A DNA stretch of 27,966 nt from Leptospira adleri. Its GTDB lineage: Bacteria > Spirochaetota > Leptospiria > Leptospirales > Leptospiraceae. The position numbers and the translations under genes were made by a program. The stretch covers positions 1-27,966 of the forward strand of contig NZ_NPDU01000061.1 in assembly GCF_002811985.1 (NCBI RefSeq). Direction: 5' to 3'. The notes beneath the pieces were generated by a model, which was given only the letters and a program-made list of their open reading frames with translations, was not told the DNA's origin and did no database searches. Below, one piece after another: positions 18,149 through 27,966 of the stretch; positions within the stretch are counted from its first letter, which is position 1; the number at the start of each line of letters is the position of its first letter.

Positions 18149-19906
18149 TTACGCGAAGGTAAGTTGACCTTGGCGATTTTCAATTTCGATTTTGTTCGCC
18201 GCAAGGATGGACTTGGATTCTAAATTGTATTCTCTCGCGAGAACCGCCTTCTTATCCTTGGCTTCTCCTTTCAAACGCGAAACCGATCTTTCCAAAAGAA
18301 GTCCGATCAAAATTCGCGCCGTCGATTCGACGACTTCGAAAGCGACCTCGTCTCTCAAAGATGAATTTTCCACGGAAGTATAAGCCTCCACGATCTTCTC
18401 AAACGTTTCTTTGTTTTCTACCAAAAGAGTGGAAGGAGAAATTTTGGAGAATTCTTCTTCGAAGTATTGACGAAGATGACCTTTTGCGGACATTCCGGAA
18501 ACGATGCCTCCGATCGCGGCGACGACCTGAAGCTGAGTCGTTCCTTCGTAGATGTTCGTAATTCTTACGTCTCTGTAAATTCTAGATATATCGTAGTCGT
18601 AAGTAAATCCCGCGCCTCCGTGGATTTGGAGACCGTCGTATGCGATTTTATTTGCAAGTTCCGTAATATAATACTTTGATAATGGAGTGAAAAGATTCGC
18701 CAGCTTTTCCCATTTACGAATCGTTTCGTCTTTGCGGATTTCTTTTTCCTCGGCTCCTTTCAGTTTCAAACGTTCCGATTTCCAGTGATAGAGATCGATC
18801 GAACGGGAGGCTTCCAGAAGAATCGCTCTCATTCCCGCGATCTCGCGGTCCATCGCGGAAAGCATCTTTTTCACCGCCGGAATATTTTGGATCGTTTTGC
18901 CGAACTGTTCCCTTTCGGCTGCATATTTTTTCGCTTCCATATACGCCGCCGTCGCGATTCCCATCGCCTGGGCCGCGATGGAAAGTCTCGCACCGTTCAT
19001 CATCGCCATGGAATAACGGACCAAACCGTAACCTTCTTCTCCGATGAGAATTCCGGGAGAATTTTCGTAGACTACTTCGCAGGTCGGAGAACAGTGAAGG
19101 CCCATCTTCTTTTCGATTCCGGCGATAAAAACGTCGGAGCTCTTTACGAGAAAGAAGGAAAGCCCCCTCGCTCCGCTTGTCGGAGTTCCCGTTCGTGCAA
19201 GCGTAAGAATCACCGCGGGAATCTCTCCGAAACCGCAGCCGTGAGTGATAAATCGTTTAGCGCCCGTTAGTCGCCATACGCCGTTTGCGTCCTTTACCGC
19301 TTTTGTTTGGAGATTGGGGAGATCCGATCCGTAGTTCGGTTCGGTGAGCGCCATTGCGCCGAACAATTCTCCGCTCGCCATTTTGGGAACGTATTCTTCC
19401 ACCATTTCAGGAGATCCGAATCTTTCGATCGTCTCCGCGAGGTTGAGGCATCCCAGCGTGATCGCGAAGGAACCGTCCGCTCTGGAAAACAATTCCATCA
19501 TCATGGTTTGAACCGTTGCGGGAATTCCCAAACCTCCGTGATGTCTTCCGATGCTGTAAGGAAGAATTCCTGCTTCTTTGACTTGATTGATTCCCTTTAC
19601 CATCGCTTCCGGAAACGTAACTTTTCCGGAAGAATATTTGAGTCCTTCCACATCCAGATCTTTTGCGAGAGGAGCGATCTGTTTCCCGGCGATCTCTCCT
19701 CCGGATTCTAAAATCGATTTATAATATTCTAATGCGTCTTCGTAGGAACCGGGCGCCATCGCCAGTTCGTCTTTTCCGTTTTTCTGATATTCTTTGTGGT
19801 CTTCGAAGTCGCCCTCAAAACCGTCGATGATCTCTTTCCAATCCACGATCGTTTGAAAGTTTTCCTGTAGGTCGGCGTTTTCTGAAAAATAATTATTCTC
19901 TATCAT
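18149..19906 (-). CDS. Acyl-CoA dehydrogenase
   Basis: 585 residues, the long (FadE/DmdC-like) acyl-CoA dehydrogenase type. An N-terminal helical domain is followed by [14 protein letters not shown] (flavin and substrate region near 183-196) and G-A-K-R-F-I-T-H-G. The C-terminal domain has [19 protein letters not shown] and [16 protein letters not shown]454 in Y-E-G-T is at the usual catalytic-base position. An extra C-terminal segment of about 100 residues fits the long subfamily. It introduces a 2,3-double bond in acyl-CoA, using FAD and passing electrons to ETF. Leptospira live on fatty-acid beta-oxidation, so several paralogues are expected. Monocistronic as far as can be seen. Confidence 0.93.
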   Translation of the reverse strand: MIENNYFSENADLQENFQTIVDWKEIIDGFEGDFEDHKEYQKNGKDELAMAPGSYEDALEYYKSILESGGEIAGKQIAPLAKDLDVEGLKYSSGKVTFPEAMVKGINQVKEAGILPYSIGRHHGGLGIPATVQTMMMELFSRADGSFAITLGCLNLAETIERFGSPEMVEEYVPKMASGELFGAMALTEPNYGSDLPNLQTKAVKDANGVWRLTGAKRFITHGCGFGEIPAVILTLARTGTPTSGARGLSFFLVKSSDVFIAGIEKKMGLHCSPTCEVVYENSPGILIGEEGYGLVRYSMAMMNGARLSIAAQAMGIATAAYMEAKKYAAEREQFGKTIQNIPAVKKMLSAMDREIAGMRAILLEASRSIDLYHWKSERLKLKGAEEKEIRKDETIRKWEKLANLFTPLSKYYITELANKIAYDGLQIHGGAGFTYDYDISRIYRDVRITNIYEGTTQLQVVAAIGGIVSGMSAKGHLRQYFEEEFSKISPSTLLVENKETFEKIVEAYTSVENSSLRDEVAFEVVESTARILIGLLLERSVSRLKGEAKDKKAVLAREYNLESKSILAANKIEIENRQGQLTFA

Positions 19907-20097
19907 TTCAAATCCTTTGTGAACTTATGTTCAGGCTGATTTTAGTCTTATTGTCACTCCGGATCCGAATCGAAAGGCTGAAAACCGAAATTCTTCCGTA
20001 TCGAACATTGTTTGGAGAATTCGAGTCTTTCAGAACGGGTGTTCTTCTTTGGAAAACGAGGATCGCCGATTCGTTTTTTCGAGTGGGTAGGTATGTG

Positions 20098-20125
20098 CGG
20101 CGGGCGTTCCGCCGATTTGCTTTTT
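20098..20125 (+). terminator. Possible rho-independent terminator
   Basis: CGGCGG (20098-20103), GCGTT loop, CCGCCG (20109-20114), then a T-run starting about six bases later. No obvious plus-strand gene lies immediately upstream, so its role is unclear. Confidence 0.35.
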
Positions 20126-20161
20126 TGTAAAATCGTATTTCGCAAGTAAAAAGTTTCCAGC

Positions 20162-20171
20162 GTGGGAACTC
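20162..20171 (-). repeat. GAGTTCCCAC intergenic motif (minus strand)
   Basis: GTGGGAACTC on the plus strand, the reverse complement of the motif at 14861 and 14907. Intergenic, single copy here. Confidence 0.55.
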
Positions 20172-20460
20172 TTACAAAATCTTCCTAGATCGTTCTCGCT
20201 GCGTAGCCTTGCTTTTTGTTTTTTTGAAATTTTGAGAATGGAAAGAGGGACCTATTTTAAATCTCAGCGACTTAAAGTTCGATTGTAAGAATGTTCCGAA
20301 AGGCGAATTTTTTGTCGGAATAAAAAAAGGGACGTTTTTTGAAACTTTCCCTTTGAGTTGTTTGAGGAAGGAAATTCGCAAAACGATCTCGGTCGAATTC
20401 ATTTTCCCTTTGTAAAGGAACGCTTTCCAAAAGAAGTATATTCCAAAAAGAGGATGGAAT

Positions 20461-20488
20461 AAAAAAAGCCGCCTTGCGGCGGCTTTTT
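20461..20488 (-). terminator. lipL32 rho-independent terminator
   Basis: A-run, GCCGCC, TTGC loop, GGCGGC, T-run: a strong GC stem with A and T tracts on both sides, 31 bp beyond the lipL32 stop. Usable on either strand. Confidence 0.92.
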
Positions 20489-20518
20489 ACCTTAAACAAC
20501 TGTTTAACTAAGTGTTAA

Positions 20519-21354
<836 letters not shown>

Positions 21355-21375
21355 GAAAATCACGGTATGGACTCG

Positions 21376-21409
<34 letters not shown>

Positions 21410-21431
21410 TACCTGAAAGTGATAGAATCCG

Positions 21432-21460
21432 ATTAAAATGGAACTTAAAAAGAAAACCAA
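21432..21460 (-). promoter_or_regulatory. Candidate lipL32 promoter
   Basis: On the minus strand TTGGTT (21455-21460) and TTTAAT (21432-21437) are 17 bp apart, which would give a leader of about 90 nt before the ATG at 21337. Other weaker AT-rich matches exist nearer the gene, so this is tentative. Confidence 0.3.
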
Positions 21461-21560
21461 AGTCACAATAGGTCCTTAAAGAACGGTCGCAGGCTCGGTT
21501 TTAAGTTTTAGAGTTCTTTTGGAAAAAAATTTTCAATCGACCAACAGGTGTAGGAAGAAT

Positions 21561-21959
21561 TCATTTTTTCTGAAAAAACCGTTTGATCCAGTCCCAAAGA
21601 TCCAAAAACCAAGCAAGGATTCTTCCAAAGATTGTTGAATACGAATACCGCTCCAGGAGTTCCCGAACTCTTTCCTGTTCTTCCGAAGTAAATTCCAAAC
21701 GAATATTGTTTTCCTCGGCCTCCATCTGAACCCGTTCTTTTTTATTCCGAATGTCTACAATCCGGACGTCGACGTATTCCCAGCCGAGTAGTTTGACGCT
21801 TTCCAATCTTCTTTCTCCAGAGATCAAAGTATTGTCCAGATCGATGAGAATCGGATGCAAAAGCCCCAGCTTTTGAATGGATTCTTTTAAGGGGCGAAGG
21901 TCGCCCAAATCTTTTCGGATACGATTCTTAACTTTGATGTCGGAGACTCGAATTTTCAT
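21561..21959 (-). CDS. Short ParB/Srx-like N-terminal domain protein with Trp-rich C-terminal helix
   Basis: 132 residues. The N-terminal 95 resemble the ParB nucleotide-binding domain: L-R-P-L-K-E-S-I-Q-K-L-G-L-L-H-P-I-L-I, then I-S-G-E-R-R-L-E-S-V-K-L-L-G-W (G-E-R-R at 48-51) and E-E-N-N-I-R-L-E-F-T-S, matching the E-N-x-x-R box. The DNA-binding helix-turn-helix and dimerisation domains of true ParB are missing. Instead the last 25 residues (I-F-G-R-I-L-A-W-F-L-D-L-W-D-W-I-K-R-F-F) form a Trp/Phe-rich amphipathic or membrane-associating helix. Not the chromosomal partition ParB. It lies upstream of lipL32 on the same strand, 223 bp away, and divergent from metK. Role unknown. Confidence 0.8.
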   Translation of the reverse strand: MKIRVSDIKVKNRIRKDLGDLRPLKESIQKLGLLHPILIDLDNTLISGERRLESVKLLGWEYVDVRIVDIRNKKERVQMEAEENNIRLEFTSEEQERVRELLERYSYSTIFGRILAWFLDLWDWIKRFFQKK

Positions 21960-22147
21960 TGTTTCTCAAAAATATTCGGGCGGCTGTCGATTCAATTCAA
22001 TTCCGATCTAAACGGTTCAATTTGTTGTAGAATCGGTTGGGAACATAGTTTGGATCTTCTTGACACTGCAGGAATCCATAGGTTTTTGGAATGAAAGCGG
22101 GTTTCCATCAAGGATACCCAGTCAATTTCACCCTTCAGGAAGAACCA

Positions 22148-23308
<1,161 letters not shown>

Positions 23309-23315
23309 GAACAAA

Positions 23316-24278
23316 ATGGGAGCTCCAAGTACGGCAACTGCGACAGAAAAAGCGACCCGTGACGGTTACGGGGACGCGCTGCATGAACTCGGGGGTTCCC
23401 GTCCGGACGTAGTCGTCCTCGACGCGGATCTTTCCGGATCCACGAAAACAAATAAGTTTGCGAAGAGCTATCCGGACCGTTTTTTTAACGTCGGCGTCGC
23501 AGAACAGAACTTAGTTGGTCACGCGGCCGGGCTTGCCCTTTCGGGAATGGTCCCGTTCGCTTCTTCTTTTGCAATGTTCCTTGCGGGAAGAGCCTGGGAA
23601 GTCGTCCGAAACAGCGTCGTTTATCCGTTCTTAAACGTAAAATTGGTGGCGTCCCACGGGGGAATCACCGTGGGAGAGGACGGAGCTTCCCATCAGTGTA
23701 TCGAAGACTTCGCGATCATGAGAGCGATTCCTGAGATGACGGTGATATGTCCTTCCGATTACAACGAATGCAAGCAGATCATCCATGCGATCGCGGATTA
23801 CAAAGGTCCGGTTTATGTTCGTGTGGGTCGTCCGAACGTGCCAGTGATCGAGAGAGAGAATTATCAATTCGTAATCGGAAAAGCCGAGGTGATGAGAGAG
23901 GGAAAAGACGTTCTTATCATTGCAAACGGCGTGATCGTAAACGAGGCGATGAAAGCGGTCGAAGAATTATCCAAAGAAGGAATTTCTGCGACGCTTCTCA
24001 ACATGGCGACAATCAAACCGATCGACAAAGAAGCCATCTTAAAATACGCAAAACAATGCAAAGCAGTGGTCACTTGTGAAGAACACAACGTAATCGGCGG
24101 ACTCGGTTCTGCGGTGAGCGAATTTCTTTCCGAAGAATTTCCGGTTCACGTTCTCAAAGTAGGAATGAAGGATGAGTTTGGAAAATCCGGAACCTGGAAA
24201 GAACTTCTGGATTACTTCGGTCTTCGTTCCAAAAATATCGTTGAGACCGCGAAAAAAGCGATTCAGCTCAAAGGATAA
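23316..24278 (+). CDS. Transketolase, C-terminal subunit (split enzyme)
   Basis: 320 residues covering the pyrimidine-binding and C-terminal domains only. [13 protein letters not shown] contains E63, the thiamine-diphosphate-activating glutamate. Next come [27 protein letters not shown] and [10 protein letters not shown], all typical of the TktC-type half-transketolase. The partner with the diphosphate-binding domain is not adjacent; metK precedes it by 7 bp, so the two genes are probably co-transcribed. A full-length transketolase is about 650 residues, hence the split. Transfers two-carbon units in the pentose phosphate pathway. Another two-subunit ThDP enzyme is possible, but the motifs fit transketolase best. 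Confidence 0.88.
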   Translation: MGAPSTATATEKATRDGYGDALHELGGSRPDVVVLDADLSGSTKTNKFAKSYPDRFFNVGVAEQNLVGHAAGLALSGMVPFASSFAMFLAGRAWEVVRNSVVYPFLNVKLVASHGGITVGEDGASHQCIEDFAIMRAIPEMTVICPSDYNECKQIIHAIADYKGPVYVRVGRPNVPVIERENYQFVIGKAEVMREGKDVLIIANGVIVNEAMKAVEELSKEGISATLLNMATIKPIDKEAILKYAKQCKAVVTCEEHNVIGGLGSAVSEFLSEEFPVHVLKVGMKDEFGKSGTWKELLDYFGLRSKNIVETAKKAIQLKG

Positions 24279-24450
24279 TGTTTTCACCCATTCTTCTTTC
24301 GATCGTTTTTTGCGTCTCGTTTGACTGAAATTCTATGGATCGCAAAGAGGAAGGGAAACATTTTTTGAGAGGCTCTTGTGTTCCGGCTATGAAAGCGCGG
24401 ATCCGGATGAAATTCTTCTTTATTACTTCTCGGGTTTTTTGAGTTGAAAG

Positions 24451-24771
24451 ATGGCGAGCACACAAACTCCTGACTTAAACGAAATCACCGAGGAATCCAC
24501 AAAGTCAACCGGGGGCCCTTGGAAAGTGGTACTCTGGGACGACAACGAACATACCTACGAATATGTAATCGAAATGCTCATGGAAATCTGCACGATGTCC
24601 GTTGAGAAGGCGTTCTTACACGCGGTTCAAGTGGACCAAGAAAAAAGAACGGTCGTCTTTTCCGGAGAATTCGAACACGCGGAACACGTTCAGGAAAGAA
24701 TTCTTACCTATGGCGCCGATCCTCGAATGTCGAACTCTAAGGGTTCGATGAGCGCGACTCTCGAAAGGTAG
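24451..24771 (+). CDS. clpS: ClpS, ATP-dependent Clp protease adaptor
   Basis: 106 residues, the usual size. A flexible N-terminal 25 residues is followed by the ClpS core: P-W-K-V-V-L-W-D-D-N-E-H-T-Y-E-Y-V-I-E-M-L (D-D-N and the following hydrophobic residues form the N-degron pocket), E-K-A-F-L-H-A-V-Q-V-D and V-V-F-S-G-E-F-E-H-A-E. Delivers N-end-rule substrates to the ClpA/ClpC unfoldase. The G-x-A after V-H found in many homologues is replaced here. No clpA follows, unlike in many proteobacteria. The region from 24279 to 24450 is non-coding. Hairpins lie immediately downstream. Confidence 0.93.
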   Translation: MASTQTPDLNEITEESTKSTGGPWKVVLWDDNEHTYEYVIEMLMEICTMSVEKAFLHAVQVDQEKRTVVFSGEFEHAEHVQERILTYGADPRMSNSKGSMSATLER

Positions 24772-24806
24772 AAACCAAGTTTCTCATTTTCAAAAATTGA
24801 CCCTCA

Positions 24807-24879
24807 TTCTTTAGAAAGAATCGTCGTAGTTACGACGTCTTGCCGTAAAAGTCGCGGGCCCCACCCTGAATTTGGGTGG
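24807..24879. other. Three hairpins downstream of clpS
   Basis: Inverted repeats TTCTTT-AG-AAAGAA (24807-24820), CGTCGTA-GT-TACGACG (24822-24837) and CCACCC-7 nt-GGGTGG (24861-24879) follow clpS. None is directly followed by a long T-run, so they are not classical terminators. Confidence 0.6.
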
Positions 24880-24925
24880 AGGAGGCGGGTTTGTGGGAAA
24901 TTTCGGCGAGCATTTCTCTATCACA

Positions 24926-24952
24926 AATATATTCTTTTTTCAAGAATATATT
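24926..24952. terminator. Perfect AT-rich hairpin, possible terminator
   Basis: AATATATTCTT (24926-24936), TTTTC loop, AAGAATATATT (24942-24952): an 11-bp perfect stem between the convergent clpS and alcohol dehydrogenase genes. Confidence 0.5.
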
Positions 24953-24960
24953 CTACATTG

Positions 24961-24986
24961 AGAATTGTAGGAACTCCTACAATTCT
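24961..24986. repeat. Hairpin built on the GAGTTCC motif
   Basis: AGAATTGTAGG pairs with CCTACAATTCT around an AACT loop, a perfect 11-bp stem. It contains GTAGGAACTC (24967-24976), the reverse complement of the motif at 7431. An A-run follows on the plus strand. Confidence 0.6.
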
Positions 24987-24990
24987 TAAA

Positions 24991-25024
24991 AAAAAGCTCC
25001 TTCAGAGGAATTCCTCTGAAGGAG
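24991..25024 (-). terminator. Terminator of the alcohol dehydrogenase gene (28-bp perfect palindrome)
   Basis: CTCCTTCAGAGGAA (24997-25010) is followed directly by its reverse complement TTCCTCTGAAGGAG (25011-25024). On the minus strand the stem is followed by a T-run (the A-run ending at 24995), placed 16 bp after the gene's stop codon. Confidence 0.85.
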
Positions 25025-25040
25025 AAGCGCCTTCGCAAGG

Positions 25041-26072
25041 TCAAGGATTCATCTGAACGACGAGTTTTACCGCAGGTTCGGTCCACGTTTCGATCGCCTC
25101 TTCGAAGTTGCAGGTTTTTGTAACCACCTTCTCCGGGAGGATCTTTTTCTCTTCGATCTTCTCCAACATTTTCGGAATAAACTCCCTCGAATCGACTCTT
25201 CCGATTTTTAAGGTCGCTCCCGTATTATATAATTCTAAATAAGGAATTTCTAATTTGTTTGTCCAGTGGACGGAGGCGCATCCATAGATTCCCTCGGTGG
25301 AAAGGGATCTCAGACAAAAATCCCATCCTTCTTTTTGTCCGTGGCAATCCGCGATGAGAGGAAATTTTTTCGACCAGGATTTGGGAAGAGAAGAATAAGG
25401 GGCGACCGTGGCGCCGAGATCGTTTGCGATTCGGAGTCTTTCCTCGTCGTTGTCCACGTAAAGAACCTCGGAGGCCCCCATACCGACCGCGAGGGACGCG
25501 GAATACAAAGCGATGCTGGACGCGGAACCGCCTAACACCATCACGGGAGTGTTTTGTTTTTTTTCCAACCATTGGCCCACGAGTTTCCAAGCCTCCACCA
25601 TGTTATCGCTCATTGCAGCGAGCGAGATTGCACTCGCGGAGGAAGGCATTCGAATGAGCATCTGTTTGGCAAAAGGGACCCAAATTTTTTCCGCCAACGC
25701 CCCGCCGAATTGTTTTGCACCGGGCCCCATTCCGTAGAAGCTCGCGAACGGAACCGAATGGCAGGCTTTGGAATGTCCTTCCGTACATTCCGGACAAAGG
25801 CCGCAAGATATTTGAAAAGGAACGATGACCTTTGTTCCTTTCGGAAATTCGTTTTCAATCTCCGGACTTGTTTCTTCGATCACTCCCACAAATTCGTGTC
25901 CAATGGGAATTCCCGGGCGCATCAAAGTGTCTCCGTTTACGATCGGAATATCGAGGTCGCATCGGGAAACCGCGAGTGGTCTTACGATCGCCTGATTTTT
26001 TCCTTGGATTGTCGGTTCTGGAACTTCTTCCCATTCTAAAACATTCTTTTTTTTGAATACGATTCGTTTCAT
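25041..26072 (-). CDS. Zinc-dependent alcohol dehydrogenase (MDR family)
   Basis: 343 residues. Catalytic zinc ligands C38 (V-S-R-C-D-L-D) and H59-E60 (I-P-I-G-H-E-F-V-G), and structural zinc cysteines C90, C93, C96 and C104 (C-G-L-C-P-E-C then seven residues to C), are all present. A Rossmann NAD(P) domain follows (V-M-V-L-G-G-S-A-S-S-I-A-L-Y, with G-G-S in place of the usual G-x-G-x-x-G, then V-L-Y-V-D-N-D-E-E-R). Oxidises an alcohol or reduces an aldehyde; substrate unknown. The altered glycine motif may affect cofactor binding. It has its own terminator and no visible operator like those of the TetR gene nearby. Confidence 0.9.
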   Translation of the reverse strand: MKRIVFKKKNVLEWEEVPEPTIQGKNQAIVRPLAVSRCDLDIPIVNGDTLMRPGIPIGHEFVGVIEETSPEIENEFPKGTKVIVPFQISCGLCPECTEGHSKACHSVPFASFYGMGPGAKQFGGALAEKIWVPFAKQMLIRMPSSASAISLAAMSDNMVEAWKLVGQWLEKKQNTPVMVLGGSASSIALYSASLAVGMGASEVLYVDNDEERLRIANDLGATVAPYSSLPKSWSKKFPLIADCHGQKEGWDFCLRSLSTEGIYGCASVHWTNKLEIPYLELYNTGATLKIGRVDSREFIPKMLEKIEEKKILPEKVVTKTCNFEEAIETWTEPAVKLVVQMNP

Positions 26073-26313
26073 ACTTCACCTTTCTTTTCTTTTAGGTAGG
26101 CCGATTTAAAATTAGAATAAAAATTAAAAGAAGACTTGATCCTTCCTGTAAGTTTTTCCATTTTGATTTTGCGAATTTTCAGAGATAAAGTTCAATTTTT
26201 CCGATACTTGATTTTTAAGAATTTTTCCGTTTTGGGAAAGATCCGATTCTTCTTGGAGGGCGGGGCCTTTTAAAGATCTGTTCAATTTTGGAAAAATTAA
26301 AATTTTAGAATAT

Positions 26314-27096
26314 TCATATTCCTTTAAATAATGCCTGTCTCTTTTCCACAAAGGAAGCGACTCCTTCTTCCGCGTCTTTCGTTTCCATCAAGGCCAGAAG
26401 TTGAGGAAATAGTTCCTCCGCCGCTTTGGATTCTCCAAATTCAACCGAGGTCATGGCCGACTTTAAGGTCGCAAAAACTCCGAGAGGGGCTTGGTTCGCG
26501 ATCTTCTCTGCGAGTTGGATTCCTCTCGAGACAAGTTCGTTCTTTTCGACGATTTCTTGGATCAGGCCGATGCGAAGGGCTTCTTCCGCTTCGAAGGGTT
26601 CGCCAGTGAGGATATATTTCATAGCGTTTCCCCAGCCGCATTGGGCGGGCCAGCGCATCGTTCCTCCGCCGAAAGGAAAAATTCCTCTTTGAACTTCCAC
26701 TTGTGCGAAGACGGAACGTTTCGCCGCGATTCGAATGTCGCTCGCAAGCATGAGTTCGATTCCCAGAGTGATACACATTCCGTGAGCTGCGACTACGACC
26801 GGTTTTGTTCTGTGACGACCCGTGGTTCCCCAGGGGTTTATACTTTCTTCCGGAAGCGGAAATCGTTTTTCTTTTTTTAAATATTCGGCTACGTTTTTGA
26901 GTTCTAAGCCGAGTGTGAATTGTTTTCCGTTTGCGTAGACCAAGCCGACTCGGATATCTGGGTCCGCTTCCATCTGATCGTAAGCGCGGCTGAGTGCGAA
27001 GAGCATATCCACGTTGAATGCGTTTCTTTCTTCTGGTCTGTTAAAGACGATATGCAAAATTGGTCCTTTTTTTTCAGTGAGAATCAGTTCCGACAT
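26314..27096 (-). CDS. Enoyl-CoA hydratase/isomerase family protein (crotonase)
   Basis: 260 residues, the standard crotonase size. I-V-F-N-R-P-E-E-R-N-A-F-N near the start, then G-L-V-Y-A-N-G-K-Q-F-T-L-G-L-E-L and V-A-A-H-G-M-C-I-T-L-G-I-E-L-M-L-A-S-D, which forms the oxyanion hole. Q-V-E-V-Q-R-G-I-F-P-F-G-G-G-T carries a Glu at the usual catalytic position. The first oxyanion motif is usually F-S-A-G-x-D and here reads F-T-L-G-L-E. Probably acts on unsaturated acyl-CoA in beta-oxidation, but exact activity within crotonases cannot be read from sequence. A good AAGGAAAAGG precedes ATG 27096. A TetR-type operator sits 15 bp upstream. Confidence 0.9.
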   Translation of the reverse strand: MSELILTEKKGPILHIVFNRPEERNAFNVDMLFALSRAYDQMEADPDIRVGLVYANGKQFTLGLELKNVAEYLKKEKRFPLPEESINPWGTTGRHRTKPVVVAAHGMCITLGIELMLASDIRIAAKRSVFAQVEVQRGIFPFGGGTMRWPAQCGWGNAMKYILTGEPFEAEEALRIGLIQEIVEKNELVSRGIQLAEKIANQAPLGVFATLKSAMTSVEFGESKAAEELFPQLLALMETKDAEEGVASFVEKRQALFKGI

Positions 27097-27110
27097 GGCC
27101 TTTTCCTTGT

Positions 27111-27128
27111 GTAGACTAAATAGTCTAC
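27111..27128. promoter_or_regulatory. Palindromic operator 1 (probable TetR site)
   Basis: GTAGACTA-AA-TAGTCTAC, 8-bp arms around a 2-bp centre, 15 bp before the crotonase start. Confidence 0.8.
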
Positions 27129-27145
27129 CTTAGTTTGAATTCGTT

Positions 27146-27163
27146 ATAGACTAATTAGTCTAT
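27146..27163. promoter_or_regulatory. Palindromic operator 2 (probable TetR site)
   Basis: ATAGACTAATTAGTCTAT, a perfect 18-bp palindrome sharing the TAGACTA-N2-TAGTCTA core with operator 1. Centre-to-centre distance is 35 bp. It lies 56 bp before the regulator's start. Confidence 0.8.
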
Positions 27164-27219
27164 CATTTTTTTAGTTTTCCTTGAACTTTTTTTCAGTTCT
27201 GAGACTCTGATCTTTTAGT

Positions 27220-27819
27220 ATGGTTCAGAATTTAGAAAAACAGAGTAATCCTTACGATCGGCTGATGACTTCTGCCTTGGATCTTTTTTATCACAGAGGT
27301 TATTCGGGAACTTCCACAAATCAGTTGATCGCGGACTCCGGAACCCACAAAGCCAGCTTTTACCGTTATTTTCAATCCAAGGAGGAGATTGCCCTGGAAT
27401 ATCTCAAGTTACAAGGTGAGAATTTTGAAAACGGTCTTCAGAGGATGATGGAGCGTGCTCCTTCTTGGAAAGAATTTATCAACACTTGGAACGGAGTTCT
27501 TCTGAAACAAGTGAAGAGCGGAAGATTTTTGGGTTGTCCTGTCGCGCGTTTTATCAACAGCGTAGAAGAGAAAAATGAAGAATTTGAGATCGTCTCCGAT
27601 AAAATCATAGAAAGCTGGATTCGGATTTTGGAATCCTATTTCGAATCTGAAAAAAAAGTCGGAAGGTTGGATTCTTCCGTGAATTGTCTCGCGGCGGCGA
27701 AGAAAATTTTGAAACTCTTCCAAGGGAGTTCTCAACTTTTTCGAATTACGGGAAAGAAGGAATACTTTCAAGAGCTCAAGGCGGAAATGATCGAGGTTTT
27801 GAGCGGTAGTAGAAAATAG
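27220..27819 (+). CDS. TetR/AcrR-family transcriptional regulator
   Basis: 199 residues. The N-terminal helix-turn-helix covers about 14-60: A-L-D-L-F-Y-H-R-G-Y-S-G-T-S-T-N-Q-L-I-A, then G-T-H-K-A-S-F-Y-R-Y-F-Q-S-K-E-E-I, a textbook TetR pattern. The C-terminal ligand domain has G-R-F-L-G-C-P-V-A-R-F, found in a TetR subgroup. Two palindromes between this gene and the divergent crotonase gene are the likely binding sites, so it probably represses the crotonase and itself, with an acyl-CoA or other lipid-like effector (inference). No strong ribosome-binding site precedes the ATG. Confidence 0.92.
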   Translation: MVQNLEKQSNPYDRLMTSALDLFYHRGYSGTSTNQLIADSGTHKASFYRYFQSKEEIALEYLKLQGENFENGLQRMMERAPSWKEFINTWNGVLLKQVKSGRFLGCPVARFINSVEEKNEEFEIVSDKIIESWIRILESYFESEKKVGRLDSSVNCLAAAKKILKLFQGSSQLFRITGKKEYFQELKAEMIEVLSGSRK

Positions 27820-27831
27820 AAATGATGGAAA

Positions 27832-27841
27832 GTGGGAACTC
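27832..27841 (-). repeat. GAGTTCCCAC intergenic motif (minus strand)
   Basis: GTGGGAACTC on the plus strand, 13 bp after the TetR stop codon. The last 125 bases of the window after it show no further recognisable feature. Confidence 0.55.
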
Positions 27842-27966
27842 CTTCAAAAAATCCGTTTTTAAAACTTGTCAAAGGATAATCTGCAAATCAAGACTCGAAC
27901 TTCAGGCCCGAACTTTGGAAACATCGAGGCTAACTTAGAATCGAAGCAAATGCTCAATTTCCAATC

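Larger units (their letters stand above)
19907..20518. other. 612-bp gene-poor gap
   Basis: Between the acyl-CoA dehydrogenase start and the lipL32 stop. It holds a GC-rich hairpin with a downstream T-run (20098-20125), one GTGGGAACTC motif (20162-20171) and the lipL32 terminator (20461-20488). Open frames of 60-76 codons occur on both strands but are rich in Arg, Lys, Phe and Ser, lack ribosome-binding sites, and overlap one another; I see no credible gene. Confidence 0.6.

Noticed and set aside
21960..22147. Possible SAM riboswitch upstream of metK
   Set aside because: I could not find a recognisable SAM aptamer core or an expression-platform terminator in the 188 bp.
26073..26313. Possible gene in the AT-rich gap between the alcohol dehydrogenase and crotonase genes
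   Set aside because: The only open frame is Lys/Asn/Ser-rich, overlaps the crotonase 3' end and has no family features.

Overview
The window is a chromosomal stretch from a spirochaete, almost certainly a pathogenic-clade Leptospira. The decisive marker is a complete lipL32 (20519-21337, minus), the major outer-membrane lipoprotein of pathogenic leptospires. Several substitutions relative to the L. interrogans LipL32 I remember suggest another pathogenic species, but I cannot name it. Supporting signs are a moderate-GC background, flagellar basal-body genes, spirochaete-type lipoproteins with loose lipoboxes, and a groES-groEL operon under CIRCE control. I see no rRNA, tRNA, CRISPR array, transposase or prophage gene.

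Layout. 1-1274 (+): the 3' part of flgI followed by flgJ-type rod-binding protein, overlapping by ATGA. The first 114 bases are in inverted orientation relative to the rest of flgI. 1281-6287 (-): a tightly packed operon of an ATP-grasp enzyme, two SAM methyltransferases and a YihY/BrkB membrane protein carrying a large Asp-box (propeller-like) insertion. 6333-8212 (-): three small genes (a possible SpoIIAA/STAS-like protein, a DUF1579 protein and a secreted SIMPL protein). 8319-10261 (-): groEL and groES, with two CIRCE operators upstream. 10468-12405 (+): class II photolyase and a small Mpo1/DUF962-like membrane protein. 12512-15489: two divergent lipoprotein genes and an unknown gene. 15506-15748: three perfect copies plus a partial copy of a 75-bp tandem repeat. 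15749-19906: class III adenylate cyclase (-), an NAD(P)-binding SDR (+) and an acyl-CoA dehydrogenase (-). 19907-20518: a gene-poor gap. 20519-21959 (-): lipL32 and a short ParB-like protein with a Trp-rich tail. 22148-24771 (+): metK, the C-terminal half of a split transketolase, and clpS. 24807-25024: a run of six hairpins. 25041-27096 (-): zinc alcohol dehydrogenase and an enoyl-CoA hydratase family protein. 27220-27819 (+): a TetR regulator divergent from the hydratase, with two matching palindromic operators between them.

How the genes relate. Most of the window is housekeeping. Clear regulatory units are groESL (HrcA/CIRCE) and the TetR/crotonase divergon. The four-gene ATP-grasp/methyltransferase/YihY cluster looks like one translationally coupled unit of unknown product. 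A ten-base motif, GAGTTCCYAC, recurs seven times and only between genes. The most striking observation is the flgI inversion at 1-114, bounded by 8-bp inverted repeats. It is either a real DNA inversion in a flagellar gene or an assembly fold-back at a contig end.
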